Source of the DNA: Purshia tridentata
Lineage: Eukaryota; Streptophyta; Magnoliopsida; Rosales; Rosaceae
Reading direction: 5' to 3'
NCBI GenBank assembly: GCA_003254885.1
Contig: QANT01002834.1
Span: 1-64,000, forward strand
DNA length: 64,000 nt
The notes beneath the pieces are model-generated. The model worked only from the letters and a program-made list of their open reading frames with translations, was not told the origin of the DNA and searched no databases. The position numbers and the translations under genes were made by a program. The number at the start of each line of letters is the position of its first letter. Within the stretch, counting starts at the first letter, position 1. Shown here piece after piece: positions 26,430 to 36,976 of the stretch.

Positions 26430-27495
26430 GAATTACCTGTAATCCCACCTACCCCAGCCTGTCTTTCGCGGGTGATTAGTCTTCACCGTAGTAGACTTGT
26501 CACCCTACTCGCCGCTTACTTGGACCGACGGCAACTGTAATTAAGTTAGAATTAGTTTTTCTTTTTTTGAATTAAAAAAATTACAAATTTTTTTTAGGAT
26601 TGGGGTGTTTGGTTAGTATCAAATTTTAGTTTAATGATTCATAACTTAACACGATTAAAAATCATGCTTAATTTAATTGTTTCCCTTGTGATTGTATTAA
26701 ATTCAAATTCCATACTTATAGCACAAAAAAAACCTAACAAAATATTAGGTATGACACATTAATTAATATTCGTACTTGCGTTATTTTACTCCTAATTATA
26801 TTAATTTCAAACTAATAAAATGTCAACATGCTTATGTTATTTGGATGGTGCTTTGGCATTAGTCAATGTGGCATACCTAACTTCACATTTAAGAGCCAAG
26901 AAGAGACCTTTTAGGAATGCCTTTATAGGCAGGCCAATAAGAGACCTAATACCCTTCGTATATATCTTTCTTCTTAATAAACTTTTTATTTCCAATGTCA
27001 TTATGTTACTCTCAAGAAGAGTGAATGGAAGCATTAACTCAAGTAATTGCGGTAATTTTGATCATTAGTTTGCATAAGTTGTTAAGTATGTATGGCTTGA
27101 TACAAATCATGAATGTAAATAGAGTTAATCTTATATCAAAAAGATAATTCAACAATCAACAATATATAAATAAGTAGTTTACTACTAATAGTATTGAGGC
27201 TTTTTAAGATAAAATTCCATATTTAAATAAATTTATCAAACCTAATCACATCAAATAAATTTAAACGATTAAGTTGGAGACAAAATATTAGTATAATAAT
27301 TATATTAATAGTGAGCCTATGCTAGTCTATTGCCCAAGGTAACTAACCCTCTAATATTTTTGATCATCTAAATAGTGGCCAACTTTTGAATTATATGCTA
27401 AATTCACATTATGGTAACATGATTCAGAATGAGACTTTTATACAAAAATGAAATATCTTTTTTGAAGTTAGAAAATTATCATATTGTGGGTTGGT

Positions 27496-27567
<72 letters not shown>

Positions 27568-28970
27568 NTTGTTGGTAAAGTCGTGGGTTGGTGAGCTTGC
27601 CATTTGGTCTTACATCCTATTCTATTAATCTATGATTCCATATTGATGGTACCACTACCAACCCACCAAGCTCAATCAAAAACAAATTAAGTATTGATTT
27701 TGTAGTATTTTTTTATTTTTAACAATATTTTGTAGTAGTTCAAGAAAATTTACTTAGAATCAATAATCTTAGGCAGTTAACCTAATGTGGTAACCGAATC
27801 AAACTGCTATGGATCTACAATGATAAGGCAAGGACCACAAAGTGCCTCTCTGATCTCTTGCACGAGCCAATGGAAGCAAGCGTGGTTTTGCATCACTATA
27901 ATATAATAAGCAATGTTAATAATATAATGGAAAAATGCTTTATTAATTAAAACTAAAAATTGCTATCAATAAAAGCTTCGAACGTGAAAGTCACGTGGAG
28001 TGTTTAGTGCTGACATATGGACTCTACAAATTGCATGAGACGTGGTGGTGGACCCTTTTGTTAGTGTCTATCAATAATTAGCTTTGTTTTGGCTTTTAGG
28101 CTTTTAGGCTTCTAGCTAGCCTGCATCAATTTTTGCTATATATATGAAAGCATAACGTCATCCAAATTTCCATTCCACCGACAACCGACGGTTCATCACA
28201 ACACCGATCTTTCTCACTAATATCATCTTCATTCTTTTTGGTAGCCAAGAGACATAGGAGAGATTCGAACTATATATGCCTTTGAATGTAGATTCGAATT
28301 ATCATTGAAGCTAGTTTTACCATGTAGACGTGCATTTATGTGTTTCTAATTAGTGCGCTTTACCATTAGATGAGAGTGCTTCTTGTATGCATATTATTAA
28401 ACAAGTGAGAAAAATTTACCTATATAACAGAATTATGGGCTGATTTGACATCCCAAAAGATAGTTTATATCTTGAAATTGAAGAAATATTTATGTGATGA
28501 ATATAAAACCATAAGTGCCAATGTCATCGTGTTATTATATTGGGATATCAAATCAACCATATTCTTATTGTAGGAAAGCTTCTCTCGAACAAGTTCTTTC
28601 ACCTTTACATAGTATTGACTATATGAATAAAACTTTCATATAATGGGTATAGATGAACCCAAACCAGCTAACATGGAAAACTTGTATTAGGATGGGCTGG
28701 AATAGGCTAGGTTTGGCTGGAATTATATTGAAGATGGGCTATTACTTAAGAAAACTTGTAGCCCAATAGCTGAATTCTTTCCCGAATGTACATACATATT
28801 GTGTTTGTCTTACTCATCACATGACTTATCACGTGATGTGTGAGATCATTATACATGCATCAAGTATGTATCTCCCCGATAGATTTTTTTTTTTGGGTGT
28901 GAATTGATCCACCACATTAAAGGCCTGTGTAATCTATCAAGACCGGAACTGCTTGTCTAGTACTCGAACC
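26430..28970. other. AT-rich intergenic region upstream of SAM synthetase and ATG8
   Basis: About 2.5 kb without a supportable gene. It holds the T-homopolymer insertion at 27499-27582 and a palindrome ATCACGTGAT at 28828-28837. Around 28260-28380 are tRNA-promoter-like words on the minus strand (AGTTCGAATCT, TAATGGTAAAGCGC) that may mark a degenerate SINE, which I could not delimit. Confidence 0.6.
27499..27582 (-). mobile_element. Tail-dominated retroposon insertion (minus strand) in a 13-bp target duplication
   Basis: 69 T, one N, two more T and then a 12-nt stretch (GTTGGTAAAGTC) are flanked on both sides by GTGGGTTGGTGAG (27486-27498 and 27583-27595). On the minus strand this reads as a very short body followed by a poly(A) tail, the hallmark of LINE-mediated retroposition truncated almost to its tail. 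The N and the exact T count make the length uncertain. Confidence 0.6.
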
Positions 28971-29063
28971 AGAAGCCCATCATCGACAAGCATCAGTTGA
29001 TTGTGTGCGAAACCCATTTAAAAGCCCAAAACTGCAGACCGAAGCCCAAACTGCGAGGCCCAT
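28971..29063 (+). promoter_or_regulatory. Cluster of site II (TGGGCY) motifs upstream of ATG8
   Basis: AAGCCCA or GGCCCA, the complements of TGGGCT and TGGGCC, occur at about 28973-28979, 29023-29029, 29043-29049 and 29057-29062, some 240-330 bp before the ATG. Site II clusters are known in plant housekeeping promoters; function here is inferred. Confidence 0.5.
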
Positions 29064-29302
29064 AAATGAGAGCATTAGCAACGTGTCGGTGGTTGAAAAA
29101 AGAGCGTCATAGCTTAAAGCAACAGATAACGACTTGTGAGGTGCGTTCAGTGAGCAATCTACGTAACACTTGTAGCTGTCTCCTCTTCTACACGTCTCTC
29201 TCTCCTCAAAACATATATTAAAAAAAAGGTCCCTCATTTTGTTTGATTGATTCCATTTTCTTCATTAGTCTCTCTCAAACAAGAAAAAAGGAAAACACTT
29301 TT

Positions 29303-31295
29303 ATGGGGAAGATCAAGTCTTTCAAGCAGGAGTTCTCTTTCGGTTGGTTCCCTCCAATTTTTTCTTCAATAATTTATGTGAAGTTGTTTTCCCAGCTGCG
29401 AAATATTGTAATTTTTATGGTTCTAATTATTTTTTGTTTTGTTTTGTTTTTAATGTTGGTTGTGGTTTAGATGAGCGAGTTGAAGAATCAAAAAATATCA
29501 TTGCAAAATACCCAGATCGAGTCCCAGTAAGTTTTCATTGCAACCCAATAAAACTCTCATACCCTGGCCTTTGAGCTGTAGCATTTGCTTACAATTTATC
29601 ACTTTTTCCGATGTAATTTTTTTTATCTGTGAGTTCCATTAAGTTTTCATTGCAACCCAATTAAACTCTCATACCCTGCCCTTTGAGCTGTAGCATTTGC
29701 ATAAAATTTATCACTTTTTCCGATGCATTTTTTTTTTCCGTGAGTTTTTTTCTTGGACATATGGGGTCTCAGAAATTCAATGGAACATTAAATATATAAA
29801 ATTTTAAAGGCCAATATACTAGGATAAATAATGGACTAGGAAATATGTAATTTTTTCTTGTTGATTCAAATTGCTTAATAAGCATTTGTTTATATTTTTT
29901 GTTGCTTTCATCTTTTCTAGACCTTCAATATCATTTTGTTTCTTTGATGTGATTGCGGTATGATAATGTTTTAGTGGCCGAAAGTATTTTATGGCTGTTT
30001 ACTTTGAAATGGAAAATTATTGTTTCGGAAACTCTACCGTTTGCTTTCTAAAGTTGTTAATATGTTATTTCAGAATGTCTTTATTTGAAATTCACTTCAG
30101 GAAGTTTTTTCAACTTTCATAAGAAGGAAGTACATTGAACAAGTTGATACATTGGCACCTTAGAGAGTTGTGCTCTATTACTGTATGCTTTTTCCCTTGC
30201 ATTACATGTAGGAATCTGACAAACTAAGAAGGAAATTGACAATCGAAATCTTTGACATTTTTACTGCACATGTACAGATGTACAATCATAAGGCTAAATT
30301 TTACTTGAAGCAACGTATTTATACTCTAATGGAATCATTGTTGTCAGGGTGCATAAGATGTTACAGCTGATGAAGGTTTGTATGTCTTTCTGCAGGTGAT
30401 CATTGAAAGATATTCAAGGACAGACCTGCCTGAAATGGAAAAGAAAAAGTATGTTCTAGTCACAATTCTATCCATATTTTACAGGGTCAAACTTTCTTCA
30501 GTTAAGAACAAACTTGAATGGCATAGTTAGTCAATAACACTTTTAACTTAAGTACCATACTTGTCTATATGCTTACTGTCTGTAAAGTTCCGTCTCTAGG
30601 TCCTTTCCTGGTTTCTTTAGTGTACTTGTAGCAATCTATGATCTGTCAGTTTATTATTAGCCTCGTCCTGACATAGATAACTTTTTGTTCTATCTGGCCG
30701 TTCAAAACTTTTGGTTCTAGAAAAACAGAGAGCTTTGCTTCTGTTAATTGCCTATTTCTCTGAGGATCCTTTCTCATTCTTTCTTTGCCTGCTTCTGTGT
30801 GGCTTAAATAACAGATGTATGCTTGAATGAATTTCTGCAGTTTGATATAATAAGAATGTAGATAATGAGTTCCAAAAGTTAGTAGGACAGATTGAATTAC
30901 CATCTTAAAACTTTAGGCAATTATTTCTACATTCTCACTTTAAGGAGAATAATCTCTATACCTTGTTTCCTTGTTTCCTTGTTTCTTCTAGATTTCTGGT
31001 TCCTAGAGATATGTCTGTTGGGCAGTTTATCCATATCTTAAGCAACAGGCTTCGCTTGACTCCAGGGAAAGCTCTTTTTGTATTTGTGAAGAATACATTG
31101 CCTCAAACAGGTAAAAGAGCTTTTTATTTAATTCAGACTAGTGTCATTGACCCGGTGCATCATATTGAGAACTTCTTAACACATTTCTCTGTTGGTTTCA
31201 TTACAGCCAGTCGTATGGATTCAATCTATGAAAGTTACAAAGAGGATGATGGATTTCTGTATATGTGCTACAGCAGCGAGAAAACCTTTGGCTAA
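29303..31295 (+). CDS. ATG8I: Autophagy-related ubiquitin-like protein ATG8, exposed-glycine class
   Basis: Five exons: 29303-29342, 29471-29526, 30396-30448, 30992-31110, 31207-31295, giving 118 residues. ATG8 is conjugated to phosphatidylethanolamine on autophagosome membranes and binds cargo receptors with AIM motifs. Family hallmarks: DERxEES, IIAKYPDRVPVIIERY, KKKFLVPRDMSVGQFIHILS, GKALFVFVKNTLPQT, MDSIYESYKEDDGFLYM. The protein ends SSEKTFG with the conjugation glycine as the last residue, so no C-terminal peptide needs removal by ATG4 before conjugation. This end and the sequence match Arabidopsis ATG8h/i rather than ATG8a-g; ATG8i is my best assignment. Intron 2 carries a 112-bp tandem duplication. 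Confidence 0.95.
29527..29750 (+). repeat. 112-bp tandem duplication at the 5' end of ATG8 intron 2
   Basis: The first copy (29527-29638) starts exactly at the GTAAGTTTTC donor. The second (29639-29750) starts TTAAGTTTTC, so its donor GT is lost. The copies share TCATTGCAACCCAAT and GAGCTGTAGCATTTGC and look about 90 % identical. Confidence 0.9.
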
Positions 31296-31574
31296 TCTTT
31301 TCCATCTCTTCCCCTAATCATCTAATCGTCCACACATGTATCTATTTCTCATGTTCATTGTATATTTAATTGATTGTGTTTTCGTTTCTGTAAAGTTCAT
31401 AACCTTCAATAATGCCACATCATCCTTATTCTTCACAAGAATGAAGAAAACTTATAATCATGCTGTGCCCTCTAAGAATGCGCTTTTGCTTGCATTATTT
31501 CTTTTTGAGCTTCAATGTGTTTCTATACTACTCCGCAGTAGACTATCAAAGATATAGAACTGAAAAGGACACAT

Positions 31575-31758
31575 TAACAAAAAGAAAAAAGAGAAATAGG
31601 AAAGCAGACAGCTGAAGAAAGTAGTACAGGTTACTGATATTAATTGGCATTAAGCCTTCTTATCTTTAACAAAAAGAAAAAAGAAAAATAGGAAAGCAGA
31701 CAGCTGAAGAAAGTAGTACAGGTTATTGATATTAATTGGCATTAAGCCTTCTTATCTT
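31575..31758. repeat. 92-bp tandem duplication between ATG8 and the MATH gene
   Basis: Two direct copies (31575-31666, 31667-31758) with only two or three differences. Each has GGAAAGCAGACAGCTGAAG and ends in AAGCCTTCTTATCTTT. It lies in the convergent 3' spacer (31296-31822), which otherwise holds only 3' UTR-like sequence. Confidence 0.92.
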
Positions 31759-31822
31759 TTTCATATCATATTTGACAACATTATACCACACCCCCAAGAT
31801 ATCATTCAAAAGGCACTCAGTG

Positions 31823-33686
31823 TTACTGTAGGGCACTAGCAATTCCATGAACAGTGACCTCTGCCTCCACATAGCAAGTATCCTTCAACAAAAACCCCAT
31901 GCCTGCCTGATTGAGAAAGCTCAGTGTAATGAATCTCATCCAACCCCACTCCGGGTTCGAGGCACTGAACCAGTAATTAACTACAAGCAGAAAAGAAGGA
32001 TTCTCAGTTACTGCTGAAGCAGCAATAGATTTGGGTCTTTGCAAAAATATTGAAAAGAAAGATGAAAAAAAGGAGCTGAATACTAAGTATATAGAAATAG
32101 GCCAATCTTTACCTTTGCCATACTGATGCCTGGAATGCGTTTGATCTAGGACGCGCAGGGTAAATTCTGCATATATTTTAGAGCCAGGAGGAAGAGTTGT
32201 AGGATCAGCCAATGCCAAATAAAGAGAAAGATGAGTACCCTTTACATTTCCTTTTCCCTTGGGATAGAGCTGTATCTTCCTACAATCACCAACATCAAAA
32301 GAAGAATAAGAAATTTTTTGGATTACCTGCACTTAAACAAGTTTGATCCTCAAGAGCAGTTTCTTATATTAGAAGCATATATTAGAAGCAAATTTTAACA
32401 AGTTTTATTTTCATTAATTTGCAAACTTAAATGCTTTGTGGCCACATAAATAGATGGATATTGATTAATAAAGCTTATGTGAAGATACCATTTCTGGTCC
32501 CCAGCAATGAATGTATTGGAGTAATTGCATTCTGCGTCTAACTTTGAGAAGTTGTCAATCTTCCAAACATGCTTGTACATAACAGGCTCCTTTATCATTG
32601 ATAGACACTCTCCTTTGCCTATGCTTCTTTCTTTACAAACAGAGACCTCTGCTCCAAACACACAGGTGTCATCCATGAGAAATCCATTGGAAGCTTCAGT
32701 AAAAGCTTTTTGAGAGAGAAATTTATCAAAACCCCAATCAAGCTTCATTGCATGGAAGCGCTTTTCCTTTTGTTCTGAGCAATGCATATGACAAAAAAGA
32801 TGAGCAAACGAGAATTGATGCTTTGCATAATGCATATATGAGAATATTAGCTTATCTATGATTCTATTCTCTGCTGGATGAGAATTATAAATGAAAGAAA
32901 TGGTACCTTGAAGAACCAAGTAGTTGCCGTTATTCTGATCAAGCAAAAACAACCTGAAAACAGCATACACTTCCCAACAAGTCTGGGGCGAATTTGTTCC
33001 AGCCATTACCAAGTAGAGAGAGACGTGCTCTTTCACATTCCTGCTCTTGTTTCCATTTGGATAGAAAACCAGTTTCCTAAAAGCACAATATATAAGACTC
33101 TAATGCAGCTTGGAAATGAGAAGAAAATACTGGCAATTAATGCAAAGTTTATGAACAAAGACATAGATGTAAGACTTGGCTTAGCAAATAAATGGGAAAA
33201 AGAAATGTACCATTTGTACCCTCCGGCTTCGAAGTCCCCTGATTCATATTTCTCCAGTGAATTTTTCGTCAGCAATGAAAGTGACTGTATTTTTACTGTG
33301 TAGTGTGTTGGTGGTGCATCCGAAATTGATCTCAAAACCCCTGCAATTAAATGTTGGCAACACAACAAGAAGGTATAGTGATGTATAACATACCATGTAT
33401 ATATACATTATGTATTGCTTTCAACACACGGACACACAGATTGAGAGAGCGTCTTACCATCTTGGTCATCGAAGTTAAGACTATTAGTCATGGCAATAAA
33501 CTTGACCACCGTACTTAATTGATACAGGATACAAGAATCAGAAGGGGTTTTTTGTTTTAGATGGTTTTTCTTTCTCTTCTTAAAGGAAAAACTAAAGGTG
33601 TTATTCCAAACTCGAGGCTTCTTAAGGATAGAACTGTTATGCTTTGCTTCTATAGGATTGTCTTTATTCAAGGAAAAGGTATCCAT
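31823..33686 (-). CDS. Tandem MATH-domain (TRAF-like) protein
   Basis: Six exons on the minus strand, exon 1 33458-33686 and the last ending TAA at 31823. A 70-residue N-terminal segment is rich in Lys, Ser and Phe. MATH 1 runs from [18 protein letters not shown] through [15 protein letters not shown] to [12 protein letters not shown] 2 runs from [14 protein letters not shown] through [14 protein letters not shown] to VEAEVTVHG, near the C-terminus. MATH domains are peptide-binding beta-sandwiches. Plants have many such proteins, some fused to ubiquitin proteases or BTB domains. No second catalytic or BTB domain is present, so this belongs to the MATH-only group, often annotated as similar to UBP12/13. 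Its specific role is not known. Confidence 0.88.
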
Positions 33687-34873
33687 GCAACTGCTTAAAG
33701 GTAATAGGTGTTCTGAAACATATACTTGTCCAACATCACACGTATATTAAGGTTGAGAGAATATGCTCTGACCTTTTCTTCCCACACACAGACCATGTAT
33801 TCTTATTAAACTGAACAATACTGGATTGTGATTGCATTGTTAACCTGGTTATGATTAGAGTCCATAGCTTAAAGTCATCAATTTGTGGATTGGTCAATGA
33901 GATGCAGATTAACATTAGTTTAGTGAAAAATGCCTATGCCTCTTCAAAGTTCCATTAATTTATGAACAGCATTTTTGTGATAAAAACGCCTACGCGTTTC
34001 TTAGTTCTTACTTAGGAATAACCTAACTTGGTTCTTTTTGGCATTTTCTCTTATGTTCCTCTCTCCGGCCTGTTATTTTTATTTGGTATTATATTAATGC
34101 TTTTCACTGATTATTTGTGGAGTATTTTTTTTTTTTGGCCAATTATTCTTCGTGGAGTACATGATTTGAATATTTTGTTATAAGATGGTGTGCTCTTAAG
34201 TTGACAATTTAGTGTTTTTGACTATCTTTTTTCTTTTCCTTCTAACTCCACAGAAAATATAATCAGCAATGGAATACTACAATGGGCCAGAAGAGAGAAG
34301 AAAATTGGGCACCACTTTAAAACAAAATCATTGATCAGTAATCACTTAATCAGAGAACCCAAACTACAGAAAGATGAGAGGAAAAAAAATTGATCATATG
34401 ACTGATTGTTATTAAACCAATACGGAATAGAATTGATATATTATCAGTAATCTCCTTAATCAACCAATTCTATTATCAAACCAAAGATCTAATTCCATTC
34501 TCAACCACAACCAAGGCAAAAATATAAATAAAAAATAAACCAATCACAAATGCCGCAAAACTGTGGTCGAAACTCACAAGTTTGGCTTTCTTTCTTGAAT
34601 ACTTCGCAATCAAGGCAAAAATCTAAAACAAGCAGAACCAATCCACGAATGCTGCAAAACTTTGTTCATCATTGCATTCCTATTAAACATCAGATGCTAT
34701 ACTATAATTGGCCGAAGCACTTTTTCAATCAAAAACAAAAGTTTGATCAATGGTCTCAGACCATTTACTGGTACTTGTTTAAAGGCCAAGATGGTGCGCA
34801 GATGGTTCAGCTTTATGACTATAATCAGAATGGCATGCATTTATCATATACAGAAGGCTCACAAAAGCCCCAT
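33687..34873. other. Spacer between MATH gene and PSMG4 gene
   Basis: 1.2 kb: promoter of the MATH gene and 3' UTR of the chaperone gene, both minus strand. A degenerate direct repeat is visible (about 34510-34566 and 34610-34668; shared CAAGGCAAAAAT and GCAAAACT). No gene seen. Confidence 0.65.
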
Positions 34874-35925
34874 CTATGAAAACAAGCCTTCTGACTTTGG
34901 CCTTGTGTACCCAAGATTGATTAGCTTCTGAACCAACAATTTTTCAGCATCTGCCTGAAATCCCAAAAGAGAGGGTAAATCAAGAGAGTACATATCAGAT
35001 ACAAATGGTGAAGTAGCACACATGTTCATGCGTGTTTTTGTATGTGCTTATGATAGAGAGAGTACAGACCTCAAGCATGGGACTATTCTTAGGAATGTTG
35101 CAAGCCAGAATTATATTAAGTCCAGTCTTTAACACTGCAAGAAACACGGCATGTCAGGCCGAAAAATTACAATGACAAACGCGTATTTATCGAAGCAAAA
35201 ACTGATAATTTACCTAATCTTCGTGCAATGCCTGACCCTGTATTATCAGAAGCCCCACCAAGTATTGATGTAACACTCACTGCACTGTTCTGTGTAAGTC
35301 ATCAATAGGGATGATTTCAGTTCAAAAGTTCAGTACAAAGAGGTGAGAAACCACAAGTGCAAAGAGGGACTAATTTTAGGGGATATAAAGCTAAATTACC
35401 AACTTACAGGTCTAGTAGATGCTGCTGCATATAAATGTCCCAATTTTGCAGAGCTGCAACCAATCCATGCATATATCTACGCTCAACATAATGAGAAATT
35501 ATTACCCAACTCAAATTTGTTCAAACTGCTGAAAATTACTTGCCTATAACTTTTCTAAGCCAAAAATGATTTATACATTATTTTTCGATTTGTCATCACT
35601 AAAAAGTACAAATTTGACCTAAATTTTTTGCTCAATTTTTAAACTGGTTAGTTCAATTTAATATTTAAATGGACAAAAATTTCCAAAAAAATATTTAAAA
35701 AAAAAAGGGAAGAGGTTGATAGAAGACAACCTGCTTGGGAAGGCGCATAATTTGGAAATGGAGGGCAGTATCGTTGACAACTTCACTGAAGCATGTGATT
35801 TGCACGCCACCAACATCGTCTTCGTTGTTGTTATAGCTTGGACCACCAGGTTCTTTCTCTTTGGAAATTTGGGCACAGCTTAAAGCATCGTTTACAGCAT
35901 CCAAGTCCAAATCTCCACGAGCCAT
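34874..35925 (-). CDS. PSMG4: Proteasome assembly chaperone 4-like protein
   Basis: Five exons: 35731-35925, 35408-35476, 35214-35289, 35070-35134, 34874-34954, total 486 nt, 161 residues, no frame break. After a 50-residue acidic N-terminal extension comes the PAC4-like core: LHFQIMRLPKQ, then IYAWIGCSSAKLGHLYAAAS, VSVTSILGGASDNTGSGIAR, RLVLKTGLNIILACNIP. The human protein has the equivalent blocks FHVMRL, LFLWVG, STSLLGDTSDTTSTGLAQRL, and ends at a similar place. PAC3-PAC4 dimers help assemble the 20S proteasome alpha ring. Assignment rests on recalled motif similarity in order, not on an alignment. Confidence 0.82.
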
Positions 35926-36976
35926 TGCTTGCAGACACAAACAGATTCAGATTGTAAATTGAAGAAATCAACAGGCCAGTCTCATGAGGGTTTAGAGCGA
36001 GAAGAAAACCCAACCGCCAAGTATAAGGGTTTAGGGCAGCTTTATTGGTTTCAGCGTAGAAGACGAGCTTTGAAGCAGCGACTTTAGGGATTTCGACTTC
36101 TTGGCAGAGGGGTGCATAAAAAGAAATTTCGAAAACTAGCACAAATTAAAGTCAATTATAGACTTTTAACCTCTTTTTTTAATTCTTAAAATTTTGACCC
36201 TTGAACACTCCTCAACACCATTCAATAGGGTTTGAGCATCACTCGAGAAGGATTCGAACATTTACAATTAAGGCTCTTTAATAAAAACTAAAATGAGTTT
36301 TTTTTTTTCAAATTTCTCGTGTTCTGTTTTTATTTTATTTTTCTCAAAAAATGTGAATTTTTTGAAAAATAACCCCTTTAGGTTTTCATTTAAAAATTTT
36401 AATCTACTTTTAAATTTTTTGGAGATTTACTCATCAAGCAGTGCTTAAACTCCTTTCAAAAAGTGCTTAAATCCCCCTCGAGTAGTGCTCAAACCGCTCT
36501 CAAGTAGTACTCAAACTCTATCAAGTGGTATTTGAGCACTACTTGAGTGTTAAATTTCTAAAAATTTTATAATATTGTTAAACGTCTTTAATTAATTTGA
36601 ATTTGAACTTTTTTTTTCCAAATTTCTCAAAATATTTGATTACATATGAGTCTATGACGGGTATCGTTTCGTTTGGCAATGTCTATATATATTCTTTTTC
36701 TTAAAAAAATGAGAAAGAGCAAGGGTGCAGGGATTATAATTCTGTATCATACAGAAGCTTTCTCAAGAATTATACATAAAGAATTATTTCTAACTACAAT
36801 GATTACAATGAATGCATTACAAGTTACAAAGCCCCCCAAGCCCCTTTGTTTCCTCACTTCCTCACTCACACATAGGGAAACAAGCTTAAAAAGGAAAATA
36901 ATATTAAATATAAAAAATGAATAAAGAATGTACAAAACAATTCAAATCCCTCATTGGCAAAGTTGGGCAATAGCAA
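35926..36976. other. Spacer between PSMG4 promoter and GFS12 3' end
   Basis: 1.05 kb, no gene. Contains a 22-bp minisatellite (36435-36537) and A/T runs. Confidence 0.7.
36435..36537. repeat. 22-bp tandem minisatellite
   Basis: About four and a half degenerate units with consensus CAAGTAGTGCTCAAACTCCTCT (starts 36435, 36457, 36479, 36501, 36522). The last unit runs into TTTGAGCACTACTTGAG, the reverse complement of the unit core, so it can also fold back. Confidence 0.75.

Noticed and set aside
26820-27068. 82-codon ORF in the AT-rich region
   Set aside because: No recognisable domain, no splice partners, no codon-use signal; could be transposon debris but unsupported.
28260-28380. tRNA-like words suggesting a SINE or tRNA gene
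   Set aside because: A- and B-box-like sequences are too far apart, with no cloverleaf, tail or target duplication visible.
28980-29237. 85-codon minus-strand ORF before ATG8
   Set aside because: It covers the site II-rich promoter of ATG8 and shows no domain or homology.
34550-34931. Two plus-strand ORFs of about 100 codons
   Set aside because: They lie antisense to the 3' UTR and last exon of the PSMG4-like gene and show no domain.
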